Origin: a bacterium
GTDB taxonomy: Bacteria; Bacteroidota; Bacteroidia; Bacteroidales; Muribaculaceae
DNA length: 45,953 bases
Reading direction: 5' to 3'
Assembly (NCBI GenBank): GCA_004561555.1
Contig: SFVH01000023.1
Coordinates: 1-45,953 of the forward strand
The position numbers and the translations under genes are program-made. This document shows positions 25,101 to 32,634 of the stretch, in pieces (the first letter of the stretch is position 1; each line of letters opens with the position of its first letter). The notes beneath the pieces were generated by a model. The model was not told where the DNA came from and searched no databases. It saw nothing but the letters and a program-made list of their open reading frames with translations.

Positions 25101-25684
25101 CAACCGAAGATAGTAGCATGGACATCAACGAATTCCGTGTGGAAAACTTCAATATCCATGCCGACAATGTTGCTGTAAACAACATTTGGCTCGTGGCTCC
25201 GCAACCCGCCGAATATTGTTCTGTCACCGGCTATATAGATGCAGATAGCACCCACCCGGAAGAGGGATATCTGACATTGAAGTCGGCAGAGAGCGAAACA
25301 ATCAGCGAAAACGAGACTATAATACAGCCGCTTTCTTTGAAAGTGTACTACGACCCTGCTACCATAATATTGGATGATAATGGTGAATATACTTTTGCCG
25401 GAATCGTGAAGAGAGAAGGCGACGGTTTGGCTTTCACCGTGGTGAAAATCCTTAATTCTCCCTATATGGCAAACATTGAGGATGTAGATGCCGATGAACC
25501 ACACATTTTTGCCGCCAATGGCAAAATCAATGTGGCAGCCAATGCTATTACCTCAATCACCGTTTTCTCGACTACCGGTCAAGTCGTAACCTCTTTAAAA
25601 GCCTCAAGTGCTACAATAGCCGTTGCGCCGGGTCTATATTTGGTAAGAGTCGGAAACAAAACAGCAAAAATCGCGGTGAAGTAA
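22112..25684 (+). CDS. BspA-like leucine-rich repeat surface protein with C-terminal sorting domain
   Basis: An 1190-residue secreted protein. A signal peptide ends near HAGAQ (residue about 30). Residues about 60-450 and 530-620 are LRR_5/BspA-type repeats, with recurring AFxGCxxL-type units (YAFYGCTRLRDVTL, CFEGCTSLTSIKLP, AFNGCTNLRTV). A beta-sandwich resembling the chitobiase C-terminal type follows (PTYDYDSANIYYYIV to CKVVAYLSDG), then large beta-rich regions. One of these resembles an OB-fold insertion (DWVAISDLTSDFVGKKI). The end (ITVFSTTGQVVTSL to GLYLVRVGNKTAKIAVK) is a type IX secretion-like sorting domain. BspA-type repeats mediate adhesion or ligand binding; the ligand is unknown. 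The start at 22112 is the only in-frame one with a signal peptide; see the finding on 22092. Confidence 0.85.
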   Translation: MRHILSFLFKPTSWLFSLLIITSALHAGAQDWLDGPFEYQLTDDGTGYIIYPLNGETYGNDLIVPSVRESDGLPVVGVDGFQYQKSLLFIAFPEDSQVKYIGSFEGCTGIEFVDNIPKTVETIGDYAFYGCTRLRDVTLNEGLQYIGISCFEGCTSLTSIKLPSTLKVLRERAFRVCTALETVEFDDGIDFYDGNLSYGFYNNVFDGCENLHTVKLPYNPDTIFNIPMSTFSWCGNLKSIEFPANTHRIDQMAFYRTGIENLDFTKITSDVFVEGYYTFSACNNLQSVKANGNFKFGETSLYTFQDCKALTTVTINGSGDDYIKFTPDAFRFCDNLESVEVYRLKGSGELNEMDSVFVGCKKLQRVISNCPPELNKFGYSCFEGCESLKEVPIPTQAFLINDYAFKGCAALESIDLANVTSIGDEAFTGCSALASINLNPSSDNLPTVENENAFDAWHFANTLITVPDNKYSVFTADAFWSKFRIKHPSLFAFTEVPGGYSVSKSPYALISDFPEMLEIPEQYESGNVVAIAEGAFQGLTMLNGVTLPEGLTSIGSLAFNGCTNLRTVINKAIRPIYNENVFEDAFDDATYQGSLYVPFGSLDAYSKFAPWANFAYRIYQGFGERSLQRPKASRESGDFNYSFDLTLTPTYDYDSANIYYYIVTEDDDPYEVHTVYTYSAPIKIKKSCKVVAYLSDGTQCSDPISLEYTYKYLPSVIFDCTSIPQGTQENAFTTDNPGPVFNQVIDNVYYSITDNNSGCDPTAGLVLNATSSIDDVYEFNSAVESAVGPTYDFNGIAIKVQGVGSITFNGVTNQGNARLTLVLGNGPAVYVDELVEGKYEFSVPVEKYLYIFASQTSNTAAPQLKSLASGENGVTLRSVTFDITDLYINTETGLDKVLTANGNDNYRINTPLYGHYHDGAYLYASTMDNSGSSKNTFNEDKKAAELSDKESDFNQEDWVAISDLTSDFVGKKIESGKVASVIGNSNYPVIKFNEEISTEDSSMDINEFRVENFNIHADNVAVNNIWLVAPQPAEYCSVTGYIDADSTHPEEGYLTLKSAESETISENETIIQPLSLKVYYDPATIILDDNGEYTFAGIVKREGDGLAFTVVKILNSPYMANIEDVDADEPHIFAANGKINVAANAITSITVFSTTGQVVTSLKASSATIAVAPGLYLVRVGNKTAKIAVK

Positions 25685-25700
25685 CACCACCTACACCATC

Positions 25701-25730
25701 AAGGGGCTGCTCTCGGTAGCCCCTTTTTTT
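25701..25730 (+). terminator. Terminator of the LRR protein gene
   Basis: A perfect 8-bp stem (25701-25708 with 25718-25725) followed by a T-run. The remaining gap to 25883 holds nothing I can name. Confidence 0.85.
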
Positions 25731-25883
25731 GTGTCTCGCCCAATCGTCAACAACAGGCAAACTGCCCGTCTTACTGACATTTAGCTTACTGTCACCAATA
25801 TAGCGAACGTGCTGATTTCATAAACCAATGAGTTGTGGTCGGAAAGAATAATGCAGAATGATTAATTTTTTTACTCAAAAAAA

Positions 25884-25915
25884 TTTGCACAATTAAAAAA
25901 GTTGCCTTACCTTTG
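25884..25915 (+). promoter_or_regulatory. Promoter of tRNA-Val
   Basis: TTTG at 25884-25887, a 20-nt spacer and TAccTTTG at 25908-25915: a full match to the Bacteroidetes promoter consensus, 19 nt upstream of the tRNA 5' end. Confidence 0.8.
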
Positions 25916-25934
25916 CAGAGCAAAAGCCAAATGA

Positions 25935-26012
25935 GGGTGTTTAGCTCAGCTGGTTCAGAGCATCTGCCTTACAAGCAGAGGGTCGGCGGTTCGAATCCGT
26001 CAACACCCACCA
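25935..26012 (+). tRNA. tRNA-Val (anticodon UAC)
   Basis: A complete cloverleaf with genome-encoded CCA. The acceptor stem GGGTGTT pairs with AACACCC (26002-26008). The D-arm contains AGCTCAGCTGGTTCAGAGC. The anticodon stem TCTGC/GCAGA encloses CTTACAA (anticodon TAC). The T-arm contains GGTTCGAATCC. It has its own promoter and terminator, so it is an independent transcript. Confidence 0.97.
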
Positions 26013-26040
26013 AGCCGGACGGTTCGCCGCTCGGCTTTTT
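26013..26040 (+). terminator. Terminator of tRNA-Val
   Basis: AGCCG (26013-26017) pairs with CGGCT (26032-26036), with an inner CGG/CCG stem around TTCG, then a T-run starting right after the tRNA CCA. Confidence 0.8.
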
Positions 26041-26119
26041 GTTTATATGTGCGGAGATAGGACTTGCAAGAATAAAATATATGACGTATCTTCGCAATAA
26101 TGAAACCATAGCCATCGCA

Positions 26120-26971
26120 ATGAAACTTTTCAACCCATACACACTCAACCTCGGCGGCAATCTCCTCAGCGTCAGCCGCCCATTGGTGATGGGCATCCTC
26201 AACACCACTCCCGACTCTTTCTATGCCGACAGCCGCTGTCAGGCAGCCCGCAGCATCAACTTGCGCATAGAGCAGATGGCTCAAGAAGGCGTGGACATCA
26301 TCGATATCGGTGGTTACTCCTCGCGCCCCGGTGCCGACGAGGTGAGCGTCGAGGAGGAGTATGAGAGAGTGAAACGCGGCATGGAAGCGGCAAGAATGAT
26401 TGTCCCCGACATCCCCTTGTCAATCGACACGTTTCGAGCAGCGGTGGCGGAGCGCTGCATCGGTGAATACGGGGCGGAAATCATCAACGACATCTCCTCC
26501 GGCTCTCTCGACGAGAAGATGATTGCCACCGTGGGAAAATGCCATGCGGCATACATTATGATGCATATGCGTGGCAACCCCAACACGATGCAAAGCATGT
26601 GTCACTACGACAACCTCACTGCCGACATCCTACAATTTTTCGCCCGCAAAATCGACGAAGCGGCAAGTGCGGGTATTGGCGACATCATCATCGACCCGGG
26701 GTTCGGTTTCAGCAAGACGCTCGACCAAAACTACTCGCTACTCTCTCATCTTAGCGACTTCGCAGCCCTCAAACTGCCGCTGCTCGTGGGAGTGTCGCGC
26801 AAATCAATGATTTACCGTCTTTTCGACACTACACCCGACGAAAGCCTCAACGGCACCACCGCCATCAATATGCTCGCATTGGCTCAAGGGGCAAGCATAT
26901 TGCGAGTGCACGACGTGAAGGCGGCGCGCGAAGCTGTGGAAATATTTTGCAAAACCTTCCCCCGACAATAA
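26120..26971 (+). CDS. folP: Dihydropteroate synthase
   Basis: FolP (283 residues) joins p-aminobenzoate to hydroxymethyl-dihydropterin diphosphate in folate synthesis and is the sulfonamide target. Signature segments are VMGILNTTPDSFYADS, the pyrophosphate-binding GVDIIDIGGYSSRPGA, DTFRAAVAERCI, MHMRGNP, IIDPGFGFSKT and LVGVSRKSMIY. The ATG at 26120 (MKLFNPYTL) is chosen. The ATG at 26081 is also in frame, but a near-consensus promoter (TATCTTCG at 26085-26092) lies between them and longer frames run into the tRNA. dacA follows 12 nt later. Confidence 0.95.
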   Translation: MKLFNPYTLNLGGNLLSVSRPLVMGILNTTPDSFYADSRCQAARSINLRIEQMAQEGVDIIDIGGYSSRPGADEVSVEEEYERVKRGMEAARMIVPDIPLSIDTFRAAVAERCIGEYGAEIINDISSGSLDEKMIATVGKCHAAYIMMHMRGNPNTMQSMCHYDNLTADILQFFARKIDEAASAGIGDIIIDPGFGFSKTLDQNYSLLSHLSDFAALKLPLLVGVSRKSMIYRLFDTTPDESLNGTTAINMLALAQGASILRVHDVKAAREAVEIFCKTFPRQ

Positions 26972-26983
26972 CAACGCTAATCA

Positions 26984-27781
26984 ATGGAACTCTTCGGACT
27001 CATCGGCATCAAGGACATTATCGACATCCTTATCGTAGCAACAATTTTGTTCTACATATATAAGATAATGAAAGAATCGGGTACGCTAAACATTTTCCTC
27101 GGCGTCCTCTCGTTTATCATCATCTGGTTTGTGGCTTCGGTATTTCTGAAAATGGAGCTTACAGGGCGCATCCTCGACAAGTTTATGAATATCGGGCTGC
27201 TGATTTTGGTGATTATTTTTCAAGAACAAATAAAGCGATTTCTTGTGGAAATAGGCTCGCATCGTCGGTGGCGGTTTGTCCACAACATGTTTCGCCATCG
27301 CTCAGCCGACAACAAGCAACAAGCAGAATGGATTATGCCCATCGTCTATGCCTGCCTTAACATGTCGAAGTCGAAGACTGGTGCGCTAATAGTGATTAAG
27401 GGGCTCTTGTCGCTCGAAAACTATGCCCAATCGGGCGACATCATTGATGCCGCTATCAATAGCCGACTGATAGAAAATATCTTCTTTAAAAACAGCCCGC
27501 TCCACGATGGTGCAATGATTGTGAGCGACGGCAGAATACGCGCTGCCGGATGCATCCTCCCGGTGTCGCACGACGCCAATGTGCCCAAACAGTTGGGGCT
27601 GCGCCACCGCTCGGCATTAGGGATGTCGCAAGCCTCCGATGCTTTGTCGATAATTGTATCGGAAGAGACAGGCAACATCTCAATAGCTTGCAATGGCAAA
27701 CTCTCGCTGCGTTTGTCGTCGACCGACTTGGAAGCCCGCATCAATCAGTTTGTCAACCTCACCGCCGAGCGAAAAGCTTAG
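26984..27781 (+). CDS. dacA: Diadenylate cyclase (CdaA/DacA type)
   Basis: A membrane-bound enzyme of 265 residues that makes the second messenger c-di-AMP from two ATP. Three N-terminal transmembrane helices (residues about 10-90) lead into the DisA_N catalytic domain. The catalytic motifs are SPLHDGAMIV (DGA) and GLRHRSALGMS (RHR). Length and topology match CdaA. It follows folP by 12 nt, so the two are probably co-transcribed; the folP-dacA order is common in Bacteroidetes. Its stop codon overlaps the stop of the convergent permease gene. Confidence 0.96.
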   Translation: MELFGLIGIKDIIDILIVATILFYIYKIMKESGTLNIFLGVLSFIIIWFVASVFLKMELTGRILDKFMNIGLLILVIIFQEQIKRFLVEIGSHRRWRFVHNMFRHRSADNKQQAEWIMPIVYACLNMSKSKTGALIVIKGLLSLENYAQSGDIIDAAINSRLIENIFFKNSPLHDGAMIVSDGRIRAAGCILPVSHDANVPKQLGLRHRSALGMSQASDALSIIVSEETGNISIACNGKLSLRLSSTDLEARINQFVNLTAERKA

Positions 27782-28866
27782 GGCTCCGGCGATTTATTGC
27801 CCAGCACGTAGCGATTGTAGTAAGAGAGCAGAAGGGTGGTCATCGGCAACGCTATGATTAGACCGAGGAAGCCCAAAAGGGTGCCCCAAATGCTCAACGA
27901 CAACAGGATTATCGCCGGGTTTAGACCCATCGTCTTGCCCATAATCTTGGGTACAAGCACAAAGTCTTGTATCAATTGCACCACCACATAAACCACCAGA
28001 GCCATGATGAAGATGCCCCAAAAGCCGTCGCCGGTCTCTGCAGCATAAACCACACACAACAACGCCGTGGGCACCAACGACACCAACTGCAAATAAGGCA
28101 CCATATTCAGAAGCCCGATAAACATGCCCATAACCACCGCCATCGGCAAGTCGATTATCAAAAAGCCGATGCTGAATAGCACCCCGACAATAAACGCAAC
28201 CAAGGTCTGCCCGCGAAAATAACGATTCATGCTGTCTTTGATGTCTTTAGCAACATGTAGCACAGTTGCCTTATACTTCTCGGGAATAAGGTTTTTCATC
28301 CCGCTCATAAAGCGGTTATAGTCCATCAGAATAAATATGAAATAGAGCAACACCACAAACCACGAGCACACCGCTAACAACACCGAGATGCCGCTGCTCA
28401 CCACCGTCCAGGTGCCCGAAAGCGACGTCTTGATGATGTTCGCCCATTGGTCGGGCGACAACATCGCCGAAATTTTTTGCAAGTCGATATACTCTCTCAC
28501 AAAATCGTTGAGCGCCGCTGGTATAACTCCATTGGCACTATCCGATGAATAATGCTCAAATAGTCGAGCCACTCCTATCAACTCCTCAGCGATATGTGGC
28601 AACAACAAATACCCCATAAGGATAATCACACCCAACAGCTCTAACAAAAAGAGAATTATCGGCAACAGATTGTTGCGGCAACGCAACATTCGCTTATTCC
28701 ACGCCACAAACGGCTCAAATATATATGCCAACAGACATGCCACGAAAAAAGGCAACAAGGCGCCGCTTAGGGTCTTTAGCAAATAGTATATTCCTATAAC
28801 TATCAGGGCACTGATTATTATCCTCACCACGCGGTCGAAGGTGTAGGGACGCGAAGATTGAAACAT
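27778..28866 (-). CDS. AI-2E family transporter (PerM-like permease)
   Basis: A 362-residue inner-membrane protein with about eight helices. An N-terminal pair contains GALLPFFVACLLAYIFEP, a feature of the family, followed by a soluble region (about residues 95-200). The C-terminal helices include VGVLFSIGFLIIDLPMAVVMGMFIGLLNMVPYLQ in two overlapping stretches, and GLNPAIILLSLSIWGTLLGFLGL. Members are annotated as AI-2 exporters or PerM/YdbI permeases, and the substrate here cannot be told. The stop TAA (27778-27780) overlaps the dacA TAG (27779-27781). No exact promoter core is visible in front of the start. Confidence 0.9.
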   Translation of the reverse strand: MFQSSRPYTFDRVVRIIISALIVIGIYYLLKTLSGALLPFFVACLLAYIFEPFVAWNKRMLRCRNNLLPIILFLLELLGVIILMGYLLLPHIAEELIGVARLFEHYSSDSANGVIPAALNDFVREYIDLQKISAMLSPDQWANIIKTSLSGTWTVVSSGISVLLAVCSWFVVLLYFIFILMDYNRFMSGMKNLIPEKYKATVLHVAKDIKDSMNRYFRGQTLVAFIVGVLFSIGFLIIDLPMAVVMGMFIGLLNMVPYLQLVSLVPTALLCVVYAAETGDGFWGIFIMALVVYVVVQLIQDFVLVPKIMGKTMGLNPAIILLSLSIWGTLLGFLGLIIALPMTTLLLSYYNRYVLGNKSPEP

Positions 28867-28975
28867 GACGCTACATAGTTTGATTTATGCAAATATCATT
28901 ATTTTTTTCGATTTTTGCATTTTTTGTATTCATAAAAAAGATTTATTTCAAATGTAATCATTAACTTAGTCAAAC

Positions 28976-28996
28976 TTTTCAATCAAAAATTGAAAA
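28976..28996. repeat. Short perfect inverted repeat upstream of the His/Asn-rich protein gene
   Basis: TTTTCAAT and ATTGAAAA (28976-28983, 28989-28996) flank a 5-nt spacer about 80 nt before the ATG at 29079. It could be an operator or a small hairpin. No exact TAnnTTTG core is found in 28867-29078; AT-rich near-matches exist. Confidence 0.3.
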
Positions 28997-29078
28997 TTAA
29001 CCTTTTTAACTCACAATCGTTAAACCATAACGCCATTTCTTAGTCAAAGGAGAAAACAACCACTAAAAATTTGAAGAT

Positions 29079-30263
29079 ATGAAACCGATTACGAAACTTA
29101 CAATGGCTCTCATTACTGCAGCAGCAATGATTGTTCCTTCGACAGAGATTTATGCAGCCACTCAATATAATGGTCATCGTGGCGGTTCATCAGCAAACAG
29201 CAGTCAAAACACTCCCGGCAACCGCAACTCTTCAAGTAGCAACCGCCCGAGCAACAACAGAAACAACGGCAACTCAGGTAGCAACCGCCCGAGCAACAAC
29301 AGAAACAACGGCAACTCAGGCAGCAACCGCCCGAGCAACGACAGAAACAACGGCAACTCAGGTAGCAACCGCCCGAGCAACGACCGCAACCACAACAACC
29401 ATGGTGGCGGCAACCACAACAACCACGGCAACTCAGGCAGCAACCGCCCGAACAACGACCGCGACCACAACAACCACGGTGGCGGCAACCACAACAACCA
29501 CGGCAACTCAGGCAGCAACCGCCCGAACAACGACCGCAACCACAACAACCACGGTGGCGGCAACCACAACAACCACGGCAACTCAGGCAGCAACCGCCCG
29601 AACAACGACCGCAACCACAACAACCATGGTGGCGGCAACCATAACAACCGCCCGAACAACGACCGCAACCACAACAACCACGGTCACGGTCACGGCCACG
29701 GTAATCCCGGCGGACATCACGCAAGTCGTCCCGGCAATCCGGCACGCCCCACCCCGCCGCCGTCGCGTCCGTATCGTCCCAGCCACTGTCACCACCACCA
29801 TCATCGTCCGGTGCCTCCCGCACACTACCACCCTTGCCCCACAGCTCCGATAATCTCTTCAATCTTCGGACTCCCCTTCGGTGTAAGTATCAACGTAAGC
29901 CTCGGCACTCTCCGCAATGGAGGCTACTATATCGACGGATATGGAAGCGATGTGGTTTATCTGCGCAACGTGAGCCAAATGGGCTTCTACTGGGATGATG
30001 CCGTAATCAACTACGACAACCGCGGGTTGGCTACAATAACCCTCTACGACTCAACATATGGCTACAACACTACTCGCTACAACAGTCTCTACAACGACAT
30101 CTGTATGCAATACGGACTTCCGGCATACAACACCTACGGTGGCGAAACAACAGCCATTTGGTATGACCGTTACGGCAACAATTACATCTCACTCAGCTAC
30201 AAATATATGAGTGCCTTCGGAGGTGGTTATCGCTACTATACAATCCTCTCCTACGGCTATTAA
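29079..30263 (+). CDS. Secreted His/Asn/Gly-repeat protein of unknown function
   Basis: A 394-residue protein with a signal peptide (LTMALITAAAMIVPSTEIYA). Residues about 35-210 are tandem repeats dominated by Asn, Gly, His, Ser and Arg. First come 14-residue units like RPSNNRNNGNSGSN, then 25-residue units containing NHNNHGGGNHNNHG. A Pro/His patch follows, with six consecutive His (HCHHHHHH). The C-terminal 140 residues are a compact, Tyr-rich domain (VSINVSLGTLRNGGYYIDGY to YKYMSAFGGG) without repeats. The His clusters suggest binding of a transition metal or surface adsorption, but this is inference. It is 14 nt from mltG and may share a transcript. Confidence 0.8.
   Translation: MKPITKLTMALITAAAMIVPSTEIYAATQYNGHRGGSSANSSQNTPGNRNSSSSNRPSNNRNNGNSGSNRPSNNRNNGNSGSNRPSNDRNNGNSGSNRPSNDRNHNNHGGGNHNNHGNSGSNRPNNDRDHNNHGGGNHNNHGNSGSNRPNNDRNHNNHGGGNHNNHGNSGSNRPNNDRNHNNHGGGNHNNRPNNDRNHNNHGHGHGHGNPGGHHASRPGNPARPTPPPSRPYRPSHCHHHHHRPVPPAHYHPCPTAPIISSIFGLPFGVSINVSLGTLRNGGYYIDGYGSDVVYLRNVSQMGFYWDDAVINYDNRGLATITLYDSTYGYNTTRYNSLYNDICMQYGLPAYNTYGGETTAIWYDRYGNNYISLSYKYMSAFGGGYRYYTILSYGY
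29244..29702 (+). repeat. Tandem repeats inside the His/Asn-rich gene
   Basis: Three 42-bp units (29244-29285, 29286-29327, 29328-29369) are followed by three 75-bp units (29370-29444, 29445-29519, 29520-29594) and two shortened ones (29595-29648, 29649-29702). All are multiples of three, so copy-number change keeps the frame. Near-identity makes slippage likely, and also assembly collapse. Confidence 0.85.
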
Positions 30264-30277
30264 CACAAACATAAAAA

Positions 30278-31324
30278 ATGACTAAAAAAAGAAAGAAAAA
30301 AAACAATCATAAATCGGCAATTTGGCTGTCCATATTAGGTGTGGTCCTGGTGATTTTTATCGCCGGGGCTACCTGGTTTTATCCCGTGTTTGCCACCCAC
30401 CCGGCTCACGAAGGGATGCTTTATGTGCGTCCGGGCATGTCACAACAGCAACTCATCGACACCATCAGCGCCCATTATGGCAACGACTATGCCGACAAAG
30501 TGAAGAGGTTGATGGCGGTGAGAAACATCGACACCCAACGACGCATTGGTGCCTACAAAGTCACCGCTCAGATGAACGCCTACGACCTATGGCGAGCTTT
30601 GGCGTCAGGCATACAAACACCGATAAAGTTCACGTTTAACAACATTCGCGACATCAAGGAGTTTTCCCATCGTGCGGCTCAACAACTATCTTTTGAAAGC
30701 CACGAGATGCTCGACATCCTCAGCGACTCCACCGAGTGTGCCGCCTACGGGTTTACACCTCAAACAATACCGGCAATGCTTATCTCCGACACCTACGAAG
30801 TGTATTGGAACATTTCTCCGCACCATCTATTGACGAAGCTCAAAGCCTCCTACGACAATTTTTGGACCTCGGAGCGCATAGAGAAAGCTAAAGCACTGAA
30901 GCTCACGCCCGTGGAAGTGGCTACCCTGGCATCGATTGTAGACTCGGAAACCAACTATGCGCCGGAGAAGGGCATCGTGGCACGGCTATACCTCAACCGC
31001 ATAAAGAAAGGCATGAAGCTGCAAAGCGACCCGACAGCCAAATTTGCTGTCGGCGACTACTCTTTGCGGCGCATCACTCAGCAACACACCCTCATTGCAT
31101 CGCCCTACAACACATACTACGTCTACGGATTGCCGCCCGGCCCGATAAGTATGCCAACGAAAGCCACTCTCGACGCTGTGCTCAATGCGCCGGAAAACGA
31201 CTATATCTATATGTGTGCAAAAGAGGATTTCTCCGGAAGCCACAATTTTGCTGTCGATTATAAAAATCATTTAAACAACGCCCGTAAGTATCGCCAACAA
31301 CTCGACCAACGTGGTATATACTAA
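30278..31324 (+). CDS. mltG: Endolytic murein transglycosylase MltG (YceG family)
   Basis: A 348-residue inner-membrane enzyme that cuts nascent glycan strands and sets peptidoglycan chain length. A Lys-rich cytoplasmic N-terminus is followed by one transmembrane helix (SILGVVLVIFIAGATWFY) and a LysM-like region. The YceG catalytic domain contains MLISDTYEVYW, ATLASIVDSETNYAPEK (region of the active-site Glu), LYLNRIKKGMKLQSDPT and SPYNTYYVYGLPPGPIS. The catalytic stretch has Asp-Ser where many homologues have Glu-Lys before the Glu-Thr. It lies 14 nt after the His/Asn-rich gene and 42 nt before the deaminase. Confidence 0.95.
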   Translation: MTKKRKKKNNHKSAIWLSILGVVLVIFIAGATWFYPVFATHPAHEGMLYVRPGMSQQQLIDTISAHYGNDYADKVKRLMAVRNIDTQRRIGAYKVTAQMNAYDLWRALASGIQTPIKFTFNNIRDIKEFSHRAAQQLSFESHEMLDILSDSTECAAYGFTPQTIPAMLISDTYEVYWNISPHHLLTKLKASYDNFWTSERIEKAKALKLTPVEVATLASIVDSETNYAPEKGIVARLYLNRIKKGMKLQSDPTAKFAVGDYSLRRITQQHTLIASPYNTYYVYGLPPGPISMPTKATLDAVLNAPENDYIYMCAKEDFSGSHNFAVDYKNHLNNARKYRQQLDQRGIY

Positions 31325-31366
31325 ATATTAACCCGAATTATTAATTTTTTAGTACCTTAAATTTTC

Positions 31367-31858
31367 ATGACTAAAAAAATTGAAATTACTGATGCAGATT
31401 TACGTTTTCTTGAAATCGCCGCAGAAAAATCGCTTGACAGCGTGGAGCGCGGCGGGGGCCCTTTTGGAGCTGTAATCGTGAAAAACAATGAAATCATTGC
31501 CATCGAATCTAACTCTGTCACCCTCGACAACGACCCAACAGCACACGCTGAAGTAAACGCCATACGCAAAGCTTGCAAAAAGCTGAACTCGTTTCAGTTA
31601 AGTGGCTGCTATGTGTATAGCTCGTGCGAACCGTGCCCCATGTGCTTGAGCGCTCTATATTGGGCAGGTGTGGCTCGCATCTACTACGGCAACACCAAAG
31701 AAGATGCCGAAGCAATCAATTTCAGCGACAAGTTTATCTACGACGAGCTCGACAAACCTAAGTCGCGCCGCTCAATACCGTGCATTCACATCGAACATTC
31801 AAGCGCTATCCACGCTTTCGATGTTTGGGCGGCTAAGACCGACAAGATTGAGTATTAG
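31367..31858 (+). CDS. Nucleoside/guanine deaminase (CDA-fold zinc enzyme)
   Basis: A 163-residue cytidine-deaminase-fold enzyme. The zinc site is HAEVNAIR (His ligand, catalytic Glu) and SSCEPCPMCLSALYW (two Cys ligands). The GGGPFGAVIVKNNEI opening and the C-terminal IHAFDVWAAKTDKIEY resemble guanine deaminases of the GuaD type more than TadA. Substrate cannot be fixed from sequence; guanine is the most likely, since TadA normally has a shorter C-terminus and an RNA-binding pattern. A near-consensus TAaaTTTt core ends just before the start. The gap after it (31859-32022) shows only a weak inverted repeat. Confidence 0.85.
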   Translation: MTKKIEITDADLRFLEIAAEKSLDSVERGGGPFGAVIVKNNEIIAIESNSVTLDNDPTAHAEVNAIRKACKKLNSFQLSGCYVYSSCEPCPMCLSALYWAGVARIYYGNTKEDAEAINFSDKFIYDELDKPKSRRSIPCIHIEHSSAIHAFDVWAAKTDKIEY

Positions 31859-32022
31859 TGATTATGAATAAAGAGGTTGGGGTGACTTAACGGCAATAAG
31901 GTGACAACCCGAATATGCCGGAAATCGCTCCTCCCTTTTTCTCCGCTTTATGAGCTACCGAAACGGTTATCACCTTTTCGGCACTGTCGTTGTGCCTCGC
32001 CATGTAGCTCTTAATAACGACT

Positions 32023-32424
32023 TCAGAGGGTTTCCTCTTCTTGCTTGCGGTCGAAAGTGCGCTGTCGCTTTTTCGACACTAACAGCATCAACACTCCCAC
32101 CACGACAAACCCCAAGAGCACGAAGATGGCAGCACGTTGATAAGAAAAAAAACTTTGGTCGTCTTTTTGACTATCAATAGCAAAATCGTTTGAATCAACA
32201 TTCCCAACTATAGGTTGGTCGGAAATATGGAGATTATCTAAATGCACACACCGCTCCGGCTCTACAGTCAATGGCGTAGAGCGAACGACAACATCGCTTG
32301 TCATAATTTCCGAAGAGGTCGTTTTAGCAATATACTCATCGATTCCATCACTTGTTTTTCCAACCGCTACGGATACGATAAATAGGCTGCCCATTGCAAC
32401 CCCTAACTTCAATAGTCGCAGCAT
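32023..32424 (-). CDS. Small single-pass membrane protein, unrecognised
   Basis: A 133-residue protein. An N-terminal hydrophobic segment (LLKLGVAMGSLFIVSVAVG) looks like a signal peptide. The middle is polar, with Ser/Thr/Asp, and predicted extracytoplasmic. A C-terminal transmembrane helix (AAIFVLLGFVVVGVLMLLV) is followed by a basic stop-transfer segment SKKRQRTFDRKQ. I chose the start at 32424 (MLRLLKLG) because a Shine-Dalgarno-like AGGGGGA lies 7-13 nt before it and the promoter core is about 75 nt upstream; the longer frame begins above the promoter. No family is recognised. It stands alone between the deaminase and PPIase genes. Confidence 0.65.
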   Translation of the reverse strand: MLRLLKLGVAMGSLFIVSVAVGKTSDGIDEYIAKTTSSEIMTSDVVVRSTPLTVEPERCVHLDNLHISDQPIVGNVDSNDFAIDSQKDDQSFFSYQRAAIFVLLGFVVVGVLMLLVSKKRQRTFDRKQEEETL

Positions 32425-32499
32425 AAAATATCCCCCTTTTATGCAATTATTAGTAGTAATATCTGCAACATGCAGACCGAATCTTATTCTATTTATCCG

Positions 32500-32507
32500 C
32501 AAAGATA
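32500..32507 (-). promoter_or_regulatory. Promoter core of the small membrane protein gene
   Basis: CAAAGATA reads TATCTTTG leftwards. The leader would be about 70 nt. Confidence 0.6.
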
Positions 32508-32568
32508 GCAAAAATATCTAATACTTACAGGAGCTGTAAACACCTAACCACTTATTTAACAAAGTTTT

Positions 32569-32608
32569 AAAAAGCAGTCAGGCACAGCGACCAAAGCCAC
32601 TGTGCCTG
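32569..32608 (-). terminator. Terminator of the PPIase gene
   Basis: A perfect 9-bp stem (32579-32587 with 32600-32608) lies 26 nt after the stop codon at 32635. The minus-strand T-run (32569-32573) comes 5 nt beyond the stem. Confidence 0.7.
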
Positions 32609-32634
32609 AACTTATTGTTATGCTATAACTCCGG

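Noticed and set aside
25935..26012. tRNA-Val as an integration site of a mobile element
   Set aside because: No repeated tRNA 3' end, integrase or foreign genes are seen on either side; folP and dacA follow directly.
25913..26119. Longer N-terminus for folP reaching into the tRNA
   Set aside because: It would translate the tRNA gene and its terminator; family alignment starts at MKLFNPYTL.
29244..29702. CRISPR-like regular repeats
   Set aside because: Repeats are coding, directly adjacent without unique spacers, and multiples of three; no cas genes are present.
29113..29862. Cys-rich minus-strand frame and an alternate plus-strand Thr-rich frame
   Set aside because: Both are products of the tandem repeats inside the His/Asn-rich gene; only the plus-strand frame beginning at 29079 has a signal peptide and a structured C-terminus.
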